64,000 nt of DNA, taken from the NCBI GenBank assembly GCA_963677165.2, contig CAXXSX010000002.1, positions 1,240,001-1,304,000 on the forward strand, read 5' to 3'. This document shows positions 36,098-45,654 of this stretch, piece after piece; positions within the stretch are counted from its first letter, which is position 1; each line of letters opens with the position of its first letter. Position numbers and translations under genes: made by a program. Below the pieces are notes generated by a model, which did not search any database, was not told the origin of the DNA, and saw nothing but the letters and a program-made list of their open reading frames with translations. The stretch is from JAFGXT01 sp963677165. GTDB taxonomy: Bacteria; Verrucomicrobiota; Lentisphaeria; Victivallales; SZUA-371.

Positions 36098-38767
36098 ATG
36101 AAAAAACTTTATACATTTCTGTTTCTGGGGCTTGTCGCTTTTACAGCGAGATCAGGCATTGTCGTAAATCCCGGATTCGAAGACGGCTTCAAAGGATGGC
36201 GACATGGAGGAAAGGCAAAACTAACCTGGAATATAAACGACAAAATATTCCACTCCGGAAAAAAATCATTATATGTCCGCAATGATTCCAAAACCGCACC
36301 AAATGTTTTTGGAACAATATCGCAGACTTTGAATGTTAAGCCTGACACGAAATACCAGTTCAGTCTTTGGATCAAAGCAGAAAATGCTAAAAATATCTGG
36401 TTCATGGGCGGAAGAGGCTGGAACATTAGAAAATTCTGTCCAAACGGAACCTATGACTGGAAAAAGATAAGTATAAATTACAAAACAAAGAAAAACGAAA
36501 ATAAGTTTCAATTTAGGATTAATTTTGATGGCAAGTGTAAGGATGTATGGATAGATGATATAGATGCTAAAGAACTTACCACAGGAAACAACAGTAATGA
36601 AAAGCTGGTTTCAGCCGCTAAAGGAGTACAAGTATCTTCAGAATTAACTGGAGTTTCCAGATATTTCAAAACCGCTGAAAAACTCAAAAGCAAAAAATTA
36701 TTTGACGCATATGCAAAAATGCGTTATCTGGTAATTAAAAAGTTTAACAGCCAGGTCACAGGTAATTTTTATAGAATTTTTCCTAATTTAAAAGGTTATG
36801 CACAGAAAGAAGTAGAGCAGATGGCGAAAGAAGAAATGCAGCGTCTGCAGAACATTGAAGCCGGAAAAAACAAGCTTGTTGCTGTTCCGGTAAGAGCAAA
36901 AGATGAATATCCGCAGTTTGTAAAAGAACATCTTGAACAGACGGTCGTCTGGCCTGACGGGAAAAAAGAAAAACGCCCGATGTTTTTGTTTGGTTTCGGA
37001 CATTTTCAGGGCATGAGGTGGGATATTGGCTTTCTCGCAAGCATGGGAGTGAACTACAGTCAGACAGAAATAGGTCCCAGACACGTAAAACCGTCCGGTC
37101 CCGAACTCAAGCCTGATGGCAGAGCTCCCGCGTCTATTAAAAAATTTATCAATCAGGCTGAAAAATACGGAGTGCTTGTTGATCTGCTGATTTCTCCGCA
37201 TTACATGCCGAAATGGTTTCTGGAAAAGAACCCCGACGCAAAAGTATTGCTTGGAGGATTCCTCCGCTATGGAATCAACCGTCCGGCGGTAAAAAAGTTC
37301 ATTGGAGAGACATCCAATGAAATGATTAACCTCATGAAGAACAAAGCGCTTTATTCCGTTTGTCTAATCAATGAACCGGTAGCGTTTATCTGGCATAAGG
37401 ATAAAGACACCAAGCCGATGTGGGAAGCTTATTTAAAGGCAAAGTATAAGACCATTTCAAAACTGAACAGGAAGTGGAATAGAAAATATAAACATTTCGC
37501 GGACATCTCCCCGGTATGGGCTCCGCCGAAAGTTCCATTTGAATTTGATCCGAAACTTTACGATTGGCAGGATTTTAACGCCTGGAGACTCGCGGACTGG
37601 ATTTCGTGGCTTGATGGAGCAATTAAGCCTTCAAAAGAAGGTCGTGCAACTCACGCGAAGATGATGTCTCGTTGTTATTCTCAGTATGATTTGATGCAGG
37701 GCGTAGATGTTTATTATTTTTCAAAGCTTGGTCAATTTTTCGGTTGTGACGGCGGAACGACCCAACGCGGTAAAAACACCAACTATTATTCCATGCTGGT
37801 AAAGCAGTCCATGATGAGAGGTGCACAACCGAAACCGATAAACAATACGGAATTCCATCTGCTGCGCGACAGAAATCATGACGCTGTCCATAAAGGTCAT
37901 GTAAGAGTTGCATATTTGTCTCAGGCGTTATCCGGACTTTGTGCGTCTGCAGCCTGGAACTGGGACTGGGATGGCGCAAACAAAAATACGATTTTTGCTG
38001 GACTGTTCCGTTATCGTCCACAGGCAACCGAAGAGTACATGCGTACAAGCTTTGACCTGATGCGACTTGCCCCCGAAGCAGTCGCAGTCAGTGAAAAACA
38101 GCCGAAAATCGGGATCATATATTCACGTGGTAATATGCTCTGGAAACCTGGAACGGAAAATGTTCTTTCTAAATGTTACCAAGCGGTAAGTGAACTTGGA
38201 GAAAACGCGGTAATTATTCCGGAGCAGCATCTCGCGTCAGGAAAATATCAGGAGATGTTTCCTGAATTGAGAACACTTATTTTGCCGGATATTAAATATC
38301 TTACTGATGAAGCATATACAGCGGTAGTGAATTTCTCGAAGCAGGGATATCATGACAATAAAGGCATTATCCTACTGGGTGACAGTATTCCTGATATGGA
38401 TCCTTATGGAAACAAGAGAAACGTTAATTTTCTGGATGATTCAGCGGTAATCGCGGAAACGGTAGCGGAAAACGATATTACTGCTGAAAAGCTGAAAATG
38501 AAACTTGATACCTTTAACGCGCTGCCGGAAATAAGCTTGATGACTTTTGATAACAAGCAAGTAGAAAGAATTTTCTGGAGAACAGCAAAGCTTAGCGGTA
38601 AAGATATTGTAACGGCTATAAATTTCACCGATAAGCCGATAAAACTGCAATGGAAGAAAGACAATAAAGTCTTAACTTTTCAGGATCAGCTATCATTGAA
38701 TCCATCCGCCGGAGAAACTGTTTTTGAGCTGCCGCCGTATAGTGCAGTTCTCGGCTATCTGAAATAA
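36098..38767 (+). CDS. Exported GH42-like enzyme with N-terminal carbohydrate-binding module
   Basis: 889 residues. Signal peptide MKKLYTFLFLGLVAFTARS. Residues ~22-160 are a CBM4/9-like jelly roll (VVNPGFEDGFKGWRHGG, then ISQTLNVKPDTKYQFSLWIK). A helical linker follows (160-270). The clan GH-A barrel shows CLINEPV with acid/base Glu426 and INNTEFH with nucleophile Glu585. After ~680 comes a GH42-type flavodoxin-like domain (IGIIYSRGNMLW, LILPDIKYLTDEAY) and a C-terminal beta domain. Both catalytic residues intact. Beta-galactosidase-like activity is plausible, but families around GH42 vary widely. Followed by a terminator, so the esterase downstream may have its own promoter. Confidence 0.8.
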   Translation: MKKLYTFLFLGLVAFTARSGIVVNPGFEDGFKGWRHGGKAKLTWNINDKIFHSGKKSLYVRNDSKTAPNVFGTISQTLNVKPDTKYQFSLWIKAENAKNIWFMGGRGWNIRKFCPNGTYDWKKISINYKTKKNENKFQFRINFDGKCKDVWIDDIDAKELTTGNNSNEKLVSAAKGVQVSSELTGVSRYFKTAEKLKSKKLFDAYAKMRYLVIKKFNSQVTGNFYRIFPNLKGYAQKEVEQMAKEEMQRLQNIEAGKNKLVAVPVRAKDEYPQFVKEHLEQTVVWPDGKKEKRPMFLFGFGHFQGMRWDIGFLASMGVNYSQTEIGPRHVKPSGPELKPDGRAPASIKKFINQAEKYGVLVDLLISPHYMPKWFLEKNPDAKVLLGGFLRYGINRPAVKKFIGETSNEMINLMKNKALYSVCLINEPVAFIWHKDKDTKPMWEAYLKAKYKTISKLNRKWNRKYKHFADISPVWAPPKVPFEFDPKLYDWQDFNAWRLADWISWLDGAIKPSKEGRATHAKMMSRCYSQYDLMQGVDVYYFSKLGQFFGCDGGTTQRGKNTNYYSMLVKQSMMRGAQPKPINNTEFHLLRDRNHDAVHKGHVRVAYLSQALSGLCASAAWNWDWDGANKNTIFAGLFRYRPQATEEYMRTSFDLMRLAPEAVAVSEKQPKIGIIYSRGNMLWKPGTENVLSKCYQAVSELGENAVIIPEQHLASGKYQEMFPELRTLILPDIKYLTDEAYTAVVNFSKQGYHDNKGIILLGDSIPDMDPYGNKRNVNFLDDSAVIAETVAENDITAEKLKMKLDTFNALPEISLMTFDNKQVERIFWRTAKLSGKDIVTAINFTDKPIKLQWKKDNKVLTFQDQLSLNPSAGETVFELPPYSAVLGYLK

Positions 38768-38790
38768 AAAAACTAACGTTTTGACTTACA

Positions 38791-38822
38791 CCGTTACAGA
38801 ATAAGACTCTGTAACGGTTTTT
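38791..38822 (+). terminator. Rho-independent terminator
   Basis: Perfect 10-bp stem CCGTTACAGA / TCTGTAACGG, 7-nt loop, then TTTTTT. Lies between the GH42-like gene and the esterase gene 29 nt further on. Confidence 0.85.
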
Positions 38823-38850
38823 AGATTTTCATAAGAGAGGAAAGAGAAGC

Positions 38851-41028
38851 ATGAGAAAATTTTTTAAAGTAGTAATGCCAGTAATAATTTCCGTATTGCC
38901 GACAATTTTACAGGCAAACGTCAAACTACCCGAAATATTTACCAGTCAGATGGTTCTTCAGCGTAACGTAAAGCTGCCGGTTTGGGGAACAGCCTCGGCA
39001 GGAGAGAAAATTACGGTGAGAATCAATGGGCAAGAGCAAACCGTTACCGCGGATTCTGCTGGAAACTGGAAACTGGAACTGGCTCCGATGAAAGCCGGCG
39101 GTCCCTTTAATATGGAAGTTAAAGGAGCCAATACTATTACGCTTGATGATATCTTGGTTGGCGAAGTATGGCTCTGCTCCGGTCAGTCAAATATGGAGTG
39201 GCGGTTAAAACAATCAGACAACGCAAAAAAAGAAGTAGCAAATGCCAAATATCCTCAAATTCGATTGTTTCAGGTAAGAAAAAGCTGGAATATAATTCCT
39301 AAAACCAAAACTCTTGGAGGCTCATGGAAATCGTGCTCGCCCGAAAACGCTTCAAATTTTTCAGCGGCCGGTTATTTTTTCGGAAGAGAGTTGTATAAAA
39401 AGCTTAACGTTCCTATTGGCCTGATCAACTCATCATGGGGGGGAACCAAAATAGAACCATGGACTCCTCCGGTTGGCTTTAAAATGACTCCGGCCCTGAA
39501 AACAATATATCAACAGGTTGATTCAAGAATTCCCGGTTCAGACCTTAATCGCAAATTAACCGAAGAAGCAATCAGAAATTACTCCGATTGGATAAGAAAA
39601 GCGCAAACTGCCCTTAAAGATAAAAATCCTATTCCAAGACCAAAAGATTATCCGGCGAACCTCATTCCTTATACAAATAATCATAATCCATCCGTTATGT
39701 ATAATTCAATGATATATCCATTTGTTCCGTTTGCGATTAAAGGAGCCATCTGGTATCAGGGAGAAGCAAACCTCAAAGACGGTATGCTGTATTTTGAAAA
39801 GATGAAAGCGCTTATTAACGGCTGGCGGACTGTATGGAACAATAAAACAATGCCGTTTTATTTTGTTCAACTTGCGCCGTATCAATATGGGAAAAGCCCG
39901 TTTGATATACTGCCGAAAATATGGGCTGCTCAAACCCGGACTTCCCTGGTTGTTCCTAATACCGGTATGGCTGTAATCAACGATATCGGTAATCTGAGAA
40001 CCATCCATCCAACCAATAAGCAGGAAGTGGGTAGGCGTTTGGCTCTGCTTGCTCTCAATCAAACTTACGGTCACAAAGATCTGGTATGCAAATCCCCGGT
40101 CTTTAAAGAAATGAAGATTGAGAATAATGCAGTGAAGGTTATTTTCAATAATGCCAAAGCGTTGAAAACACGCGATGGCAAAGCTCCAACCTGGTTTGAG
40201 CTATGTGGAGAAAACGGAGTATTCCATAAAGCCAATGCCCGAATTGATGGCAATACAGTAATTGTAACTGCGGACAATGTAAGCAATCCCTGTGTTGTGC
40301 GGTTTGCCTGGAATAAAATCGCAGTTCCCAATCTGACCAATGAAGCGGGCTTACCGGCAGCGTCATTTAAAGTGGGAGAACTGCCGGTGTGTCAAAAACT
40401 CAAAGCCTTAATTCCGGAAACCAGAGATTTCAAAATCGTTTATGCCGTAGATCCGTCTAAAAGTGTTATCAGTAAAGATAAACGCAATATCACCTATATG
40501 GTTGACCATAGCGGTGAAGTTTCCGGATTAGTAACAAAGATCGGGTATGCTTTGATTCTGAATGATAAAGACTATGTTTTTGTTTCAATGGATCCATTTA
40601 CTGAAAGCTTGAAGGAAATGGGAGTGCCGGTAAAAGCAACCGGGGTCCGTTTTCAGCAGAGAATCGCTAACATGACTGTTGTATCCAATGTAAACGGAGT
40701 AAAAAATGGAATATTTGCCAGAGGTAATATTGAGTTTTGGAACTGTAATTATAATCAGCAGAATTATAAAAGAGTTCCCGGGGCTTCTGACAGAACTTTT
40801 GATTTTGGCGACGCCACACTTCACTGGATTTCTCCCGGTTACGGCAGTATGCAGGTTCATAATTATCTGGAAAAACAAACGGTATTTGCCTATAACAACT
40901 TCGCTGCTGGTCCAGGCTGTGACCTGGGAATAGGGAATTGTCCTCATGGCAATCCAGACTGGACATTTGCCAAAAATGCCGGAAAATATAAATCCGCAAT
41001 GCTCTATATCCTGATAAAAACCCAATAA
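38851..41028 (+). CDS. Sialate O-acetylesterase-like (SASA/SGNH) protein with extra C-terminal domain
   Basis: 725 residues with signal peptide (VVMPVIISVLPTILQA). N-terminal beta domain, then the SGNH-type esterase: LCSGQSNMEW with nucleophile Ser113, GAIWYQGEANL as oxyanion block and IHPTNKQEVGRR with the catalytic His. This defines the 9-O-acetylesterase family, which removes acetyl groups from sialic acid or plant glycans. Beyond about residue 520 is a ~200-residue beta-rich domain (YAVDPSKSVISKDKRNITY) not part of the basic family, perhaps for glycan binding. It likely deacetylates the polymer handled by the neighbouring GH42-like enzyme. Confidence 0.85.
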   Translation: MRKFFKVVMPVIISVLPTILQANVKLPEIFTSQMVLQRNVKLPVWGTASAGEKITVRINGQEQTVTADSAGNWKLELAPMKAGGPFNMEVKGANTITLDDILVGEVWLCSGQSNMEWRLKQSDNAKKEVANAKYPQIRLFQVRKSWNIIPKTKTLGGSWKSCSPENASNFSAAGYFFGRELYKKLNVPIGLINSSWGGTKIEPWTPPVGFKMTPALKTIYQQVDSRIPGSDLNRKLTEEAIRNYSDWIRKAQTALKDKNPIPRPKDYPANLIPYTNNHNPSVMYNSMIYPFVPFAIKGAIWYQGEANLKDGMLYFEKMKALINGWRTVWNNKTMPFYFVQLAPYQYGKSPFDILPKIWAAQTRTSLVVPNTGMAVINDIGNLRTIHPTNKQEVGRRLALLALNQTYGHKDLVCKSPVFKEMKIENNAVKVIFNNAKALKTRDGKAPTWFELCGENGVFHKANARIDGNTVIVTADNVSNPCVVRFAWNKIAVPNLTNEAGLPAASFKVGELPVCQKLKALIPETRDFKIVYAVDPSKSVISKDKRNITYMVDHSGEVSGLVTKIGYALILNDKDYVFVSMDPFTESLKEMGVPVKATGVRFQQRIANMTVVSNVNGVKNGIFARGNIEFWNCNYNQQNYKRVPGASDRTFDFGDATLHWISPGYGSMQVHNYLEKQTVFAYNNFAAGPGCDLGIGNCPHGNPDWTFAKNAGKYKSAMLYILIKTQ

Positions 41029-41062
41029 AATAGAAATAGACGGCAATACATCCGAAAACAGA

Positions 41063-41085
41063 GAATGGGGCACAAAGCCCCATTC
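41063..41085. terminator. Hairpin between convergent genes, possible terminator
   Basis: GAATGGGGC pairs with GCCCCATTC around a 5-nt loop. No strong T-tract on either strand, so termination activity is uncertain. Confidence 0.45.
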
Positions 41086-41126
41086 ATTTACAATATAGAA
41101 CGAATTCCTCTCTCTGGAATGATGTA

Positions 41127-43448
41127 TTATCTGAGTCCGACTTGTTTCATGAAAGATTTTTTCGAGGCGAACTTGAGCATATCCGGATGAAGCAGTCCAC
41201 TGATATATAATTTTTTCGGCAATACGCCATCGTAAAGCTTCGAGGGAACGATGCCATATAAACTGGTCATTTCACGAATAACCACAGTACCGTCTCTATC
41301 ATGATTGCGGAACAACGCCCGGCAGGAATAGCCATTGAAGAAATGCGCATACTGCCCTTCCAGCAATGCTTTGCCTGAGCCGTAATTGTCCAGCGCCGGG
41401 ATGCCGCCGAATTCTCCGCCGAAACGGGTGAAACGTGAACGTGTTATTCCGGTATTTTTTATCCAGAACAAATCCTTTCCCCTGGTCCAGTATTTTCTGC
41501 TTCCGAGGAAGATCACCGGAACGCCGAGAACATTATTAAGTATCATCGTTCCGCCTTCATTAAGCAGATAGGCTCCGGTTGGCAAGGTTGGTGCAATTGC
41601 CAGCCAGGTGTCGATGATTCTGGCTTCCCCGCCATAGTTGTCAACGCCAAGCTGGGTCCAAAAAAGAGAATCGATAACTTCCAGTCGTAGTAATTCATCT
41701 CCGGTCTGTCGCGTTTCAATGCCGAAATTATCGTAAAAGAAACAGTTCTTTACCAGCACATTTCCTGTTCCCTCAACAGCAATGGCACGATGTCCTCCTA
41801 CAAAAGTAATGCCGGAAAATTCCAACTGGACATTTCCAATGGCGCGGAACATGTCAAACTCATCCCTGGCCCAACATGATAAAAAAGTTCGTCCTTGAGA
41901 ATGAATGACAGCATTATTCGGCAGCGTAAGCGGACGTGTTACTTTGATAACACGGCCGGGAAGCAGGATCAATGGAGCTTGGGATTTTGACGCGGCATAA
42001 AGCAGAGCTTCCAGTTTATCTGTATCATTGTCGGATGGTTTCATGTCCAGACCGTAATCCGCAGCATTAAAAATTTCCCTGTGGCTCAAATCAGCCGGTT
42101 TCAAAGTTGAATCAACGTTGGGAAACTTTGCCATAACCTTTTGGGGAATTGGCGCGACAATAAATTTTCGCAAACGCCTCGGAATATTGTTGCGAATTTC
42201 ATGCCCGTTCTTTTCCAGAACCCAGGCATGCGACAAGTTAACCTGCGGTATAGGAACATTTTTTTTGCCGTGACAGGCCAGAAGCAGGTCTTTATCTGAC
42301 TTTGGAGGTTTATGAAAATGAACCAGGTTAATAGGTTTTCCGTTGTATTCCCGGCAACGGCGTACTGTCAGCTGAGTAACCTCAAACTGAGGGAATTCAA
42401 TTAAGGCATTGGAGGTGCCGCCGGCCACTGATGCCCGGCAGTCTTCCAGAACGAGATTATCATTGTTTAAAGTGCTTTTTTCCCGTGACGGTTTGTTATC
42501 GCGAACCAGCGGAGCTCCGTATTGGGAGGTAGATTTGGCTGTTACTCGAACCAGTTCAACGCAGAAAATTGGAACCTTGTCAAAATCGAACCATCCATAC
42601 GGATATCCTTTGGGCAGATTGGCGGTCATTTCAACATCGCTCATGGAGAGAATCGGTATCCCTTCCCAGATGGGCAGTTTTTGCGGCAGAGTTGAATGAA
42701 ACGAACATTTCCGTACTGCCAGTCCATCCGGCCTTCCCTGAAGCGCTCCGGCACAGTTGATAAATTTGCATTCGCGAAGTCTCAGAAAGGTCGAATTATA
42801 AAAAACAGTGACGGGGGGTTCCGGACGTGGCTTTAATGTTGGGAGTCCGTTTTTCCAGATTACTTCAAACGGACTGACCGGACGTCCGCCCCGGGCATGG
42901 GGAGCCGTGGCCCAGGATTCGGTACGAACGGCAAAGCCCAAAGAATTTTCAAAGCGACAGTTTTCGATAAGAATTTGAGCGGTATCCTGATTTTTCGTCC
43001 AGAAATAAATCTGTTCACGACCCCCCCGAAAAGTGAGGTTACTAATTTTATATCGGAAAGCCCGATCCAGATAAAGCAGCGGTTTTTGTTGATCGGTCAT
43101 CTGAATGACACTTCCGGCTTCTCCAGTTATAACAACAGCTTTATTTCCAACCAGAGTCCGGCTGATTTTATAAGTTCCTTTGGGGAAAACAAGCTCGCAA
43201 CTGGGAGCGTCATACAATCCCCATGACACTATCTGCCCTCCGTTGTTGACATAGATCCGTTCTTGTTTTGCGCGCAGTTTTTCCGCTTGGTTAAGCGCTT
43301 TCTGGATGGCCGCGGTATCATCGGTTTTGCCATTCCCTCTGGCTCCGAAATCGCGTACATTCAAACGCTGTCCGAATGCGGAAAAACTTAAGGAAAAAGC
43401 CAGAAATGTCCAAAGCAATCCGGATATATTTATTTTGTTTAACTTCAT
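41127..43448 (-). CDS. Exported pectate-lyase-like right-handed beta-helix protein
   Basis: 773 residues. Signal peptide ending near LSFSAFG. It starts the mature chain with LNVRDFGARGNGKTDDTAAI, the signature of the Pectate_lyase_3/GH55-type beta-helix superfamily, where it recurs at FNAADYGLDMKPSDNDTDKL (about residue 465). So there are two beta-helix modules, as in GH55-like and phage tailspike-type enzymes. Long runs of short repeats such as ILIENCRFENSLGFAVRTES. Activity cannot be read from sequence: lyase, glucanase or other are possible. It follows a pseudopilin and AraC regulator on the minus strand. Confidence 0.8.
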   Translation of the reverse strand: MKLNKINISGLLWTFLAFSLSFSAFGQRLNVRDFGARGNGKTDDTAAIQKALNQAEKLRAKQERIYVNNGGQIVSWGLYDAPSCELVFPKGTYKISRTLVGNKAVVITGEAGSVIQMTDQQKPLLYLDRAFRYKISNLTFRGGREQIYFWTKNQDTAQILIENCRFENSLGFAVRTESWATAPHARGGRPVSPFEVIWKNGLPTLKPRPEPPVTVFYNSTFLRLRECKFINCAGALQGRPDGLAVRKCSFHSTLPQKLPIWEGIPILSMSDVEMTANLPKGYPYGWFDFDKVPIFCVELVRVTAKSTSQYGAPLVRDNKPSREKSTLNNDNLVLEDCRASVAGGTSNALIEFPQFEVTQLTVRRCREYNGKPINLVHFHKPPKSDKDLLLACHGKKNVPIPQVNLSHAWVLEKNGHEIRNNIPRRLRKFIVAPIPQKVMAKFPNVDSTLKPADLSHREIFNAADYGLDMKPSDNDTDKLEALLYAASKSQAPLILLPGRVIKVTRPLTLPNNAVIHSQGRTFLSCWARDEFDMFRAIGNVQLEFSGITFVGGHRAIAVEGTGNVLVKNCFFYDNFGIETRQTGDELLRLEVIDSLFWTQLGVDNYGGEARIIDTWLAIAPTLPTGAYLLNEGGTMILNNVLGVPVIFLGSRKYWTRGKDLFWIKNTGITRSRFTRFGGEFGGIPALDNYGSGKALLEGQYAHFFNGYSCRALFRNHDRDGTVVIREMTSLYGIVPSKLYDGVLPKKLYISGLLHPDMLKFASKKSFMKQVGLR

Positions 43449-43518
43449 ATTATCTCCTTTTCGTTATTTTGGTGGTGTATCAGAGGTATCGTGTTTTTTT
43501 GGGTTGTTTATATTCTGA

Positions 43519-44313
43519 TTAGAACACTGTTTGAGGCCAGAAATAATCTCGGGATTCATTTCCGGGAGCTCCGCCGTTATAACTGGTGTGACACAGGAAT
43601 GTGCGTGGATGCCGCTCATTCGAAACATGACCGTCACACCATAGAACATTACTGGAACCTGAGGTCAGAAGCTTGAGTTTAATGCTGCCGCCATGATGCG
43701 GTGTTACCAGGTTCGCCGACCATCGTCCGGTTGCGGCGGGATCTCCTAGCTGGGAACATCCGTAATCACCGCTGGAGCTGGGTTGACCGGATTCCGCACC
43801 CAATACTTTTTTCGTGGGAGATTTTACTTTGGTTATCCTTTGGGTATCACAGGCATTCCAGCCGCAGTTTGAATAGTTACAGCCCAGGGTATAATTATAT
43901 CCGTACTGCATATGTCCCCACGCAACAGTATCATCTGTAAGCTCTTCGTTCATATTGGCAAAAGCGATATCTTCACTTCGGCTGGTGGAGGTTATGGCGG
44001 GACAAAGCATGACTTTACGAGTTGCGTATTTTCCTTGATTCAAATAAAATCCCCAACCTTTGCTGAACCAGTCTGCTCCATAAACGTCAGGAAATTTACC
44101 TTTTTCAATTCCCAGATTTGCCGGCATAAATCGTCCATCGCTGTCGCTCAGATACGTCATTACTCCGATTCCCATCTGTTTCAAATTACTCATACAGCTT
44201 GCTTGTTTTGCGGTCATCCTGGCATTGTTCAGGGCTGGCAGTAACATACTGGCCAGAATTGCGATGATGGCGATCACAACGAGGAGTTCTATAAGTGTGA
44301 AATTTTTCTTCAT
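43519..44313 (-). CDS. Pseudopilin-like protein in AraC/beta-helix cluster
   Basis: 264 residues, longest of the six: MKKN then FTLIELLVVIAIIAILAS from Phe5; Asn precedes Phe. Stem LNNARMTAKQASCMSNLKQM, CPAIT element, and terminal NVLWCDGHVSNERHPR. Ribosome site AGGAGAAA. The downstream beta-helix gene starts 70 nt later and the AraC gene ends 249 nt upstream. Confidence 0.9.
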   Translation of the reverse strand: MKKNFTLIELLVVIAIIAILASMLLPALNNARMTAKQASCMSNLKQMGIGVMTYLSDSDGRFMPANLGIEKGKFPDVYGADWFSKGWGFYLNQGKYATRKVMLCPAITSTSRSEDIAFANMNEELTDDTVAWGHMQYGYNYTLGCNYSNCGWNACDTQRITKVKSPTKKVLGAESGQPSSSGDYGCSQLGDPAATGRWSANLVTPHHGGSIKLKLLTSGSSNVLWCDGHVSNERHPRTFLCHTSYNGGAPGNESRDYFWPQTVF

Positions 44314-44562
44314 TTTGTTTCTCCTGTATAATATTCTTTTGGGATTGATTCTGTTGCAGAAGTGAACCTGGCTGGAACTACTACATGTTTTATGGTTAAA
44401 ATTGCCGCGTTTTCATAAATAGATGTTCCCTCCAATTTCTATTTAGAACTTATGATAAGAATATTATAGAATGAATCAGTTTGCTGTGCAATGGTAAATG
44501 TGTCTCGGCGCGGGTAATTTTGTTACCATGGCAGAAGCAGGATTTATGGAAGAAAATTGATA

Positions 44563-45363
44563 TCAGCGACGGAATTCGCTGGGAACTTTTCCTAGTTCAC
44601 GACGCATTACTTTTGCCAGATAGTTGGCGTTGGAATATCCGCAAAGCCGGGCGGTTTCAGCAACCGTTTTTCCTGAAGCAAGCAATTCCACAGCATGTCG
44701 CATGCGTAATTCCGTAAGATACTGCAACGGGGAGCAGCCGAGAGCGGGAGTAATAAGGCGGGAGAGCGTTCCGCGATGAATACCGAGTTTTTCTGCTAGC
44801 ATATCAATACCGCAACTATGATCACAAAAACATTCTTTTGCCAGGTTTCTAAAGCGTTCCACCAGGTTGCTTTCGTGGTCCTGCTCTTCCTGTCCCCCTA
44901 ATGCAAGATGCAGGATTCGTAAGGCTGTGGATGTTGCCTGATACTGGGAGGAATTCTTTTGATCGCGAATTTCAATTTCCAGTTGTAGAAAAAGTTCTGC
45001 AGGACAATGCCCGGAGGTAATGATCTCTCTTGGCAAGTGATAGTCGTTTTCCATATCGCAAACGCGAGGACCGTCAAAGGTGAGCCAGCAGAGTTCCGTT
45101 TCATCGTTAACGGCTCTATAATAGTGTTCTTCGCCAGGAAACAGAAATCCGATTTTATCAGGATGAAGTTCCAGAAGCTGACCGTTCCGTCGATAAACAA
45201 AAAGACCGGAAATGCCCCAGAAAAGCTGTAAAAAATCGCAAACCTTATCCGGGCCGACAAAACTTTGATCAATTCGAAAATGCCCTGCCGATCTGGCACA
45301 GATCGGCAATGGAACAGCCGGGTCAACGTTTTTACGTAAAGAAAAGTCAGTATTTTGCTTCAT
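44563..45363 (-). CDS. AraC-family transcriptional regulator
   Basis: 266 residues. N-terminal cupin-like sensor (LELHPDKIGFLFPGEEHYYR), C-terminal AraC helix-turn-helix pair (IDMLAEKLGIHRGTLSRLI and VAETARLCGYSNANYLAKVM). Upstream of a pseudopilin and a beta-helix enzyme on the same strand; expected to induce them on sensing a breakdown product. It is not closely similar to the AraC at 11262-12185. Confidence 0.93.
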   Translation of the reverse strand: MKQNTDFSLRKNVDPAVPLPICARSAGHFRIDQSFVGPDKVCDFLQLFWGISGLFVYRRNGQLLELHPDKIGFLFPGEEHYYRAVNDETELCWLTFDGPRVCDMENDYHLPREIITSGHCPAELFLQLEIEIRDQKNSSQYQATSTALRILHLALGGQEEQDHESNLVERFRNLAKECFCDHSCGIDMLAEKLGIHRGTLSRLITPALGCSPLQYLTELRMRHAVELLASGKTVAETARLCGYSNANYLAKVMRRELGKVPSEFRR

Positions 45364-45612
45364 ATAACAAAATGATGATTTTGGTTTTTAATAACTTTAG
45401 GAAATCTCTAAAAGTCGGTCCCTTAGAGTTATGTGTCTATATAATTTTCAGAAACAGCTCAAAATTCCCATAGAAGCATATTTAAAATCAGAAAATTACC
45501 CTATCACTATTTTTGTTAGAATAGCCGCTTTTGTTTTCATTTTCAACTCTGAGTATAAAATATTTTATTCTGGTAATGAAAAAAACGTTATAAACTTTTT
45601 CCTGCTTTTATG

Positions 45613-45641
45613 TTGACAAAGTATCGTTTTTGTGGTAATAT
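45613..45641 (+). promoter_or_regulatory. Sigma-70-type promoter of the marR-MFS operon
   Basis: Consensus TTGACA at 45613-45618, 17-nt spacer, TAATAT at 45636-45641. It leaves a ~115-nt untranslated leader before the MarR start. Confidence 0.8.
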
Positions 45642-45654
45642 TTCGAATATCGAA
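45642..45654 (+). promoter_or_regulatory. Palindrome TTCGA-ATA-TCGAA, candidate MarR operator
   Basis: Perfect 5-bp arms with 3-nt centre directly abutting the -10 box, in the transcription start region, where an autorepressor would block initiation. A candidate site for the adjacent MarR protein. Confidence 0.6.

Noticed and set aside
45431..45616. 61-codon plus-strand frame upstream of marR
   Set aside because: No ribosome site, no signature, AT-rich, and it overlaps the marR promoter region.
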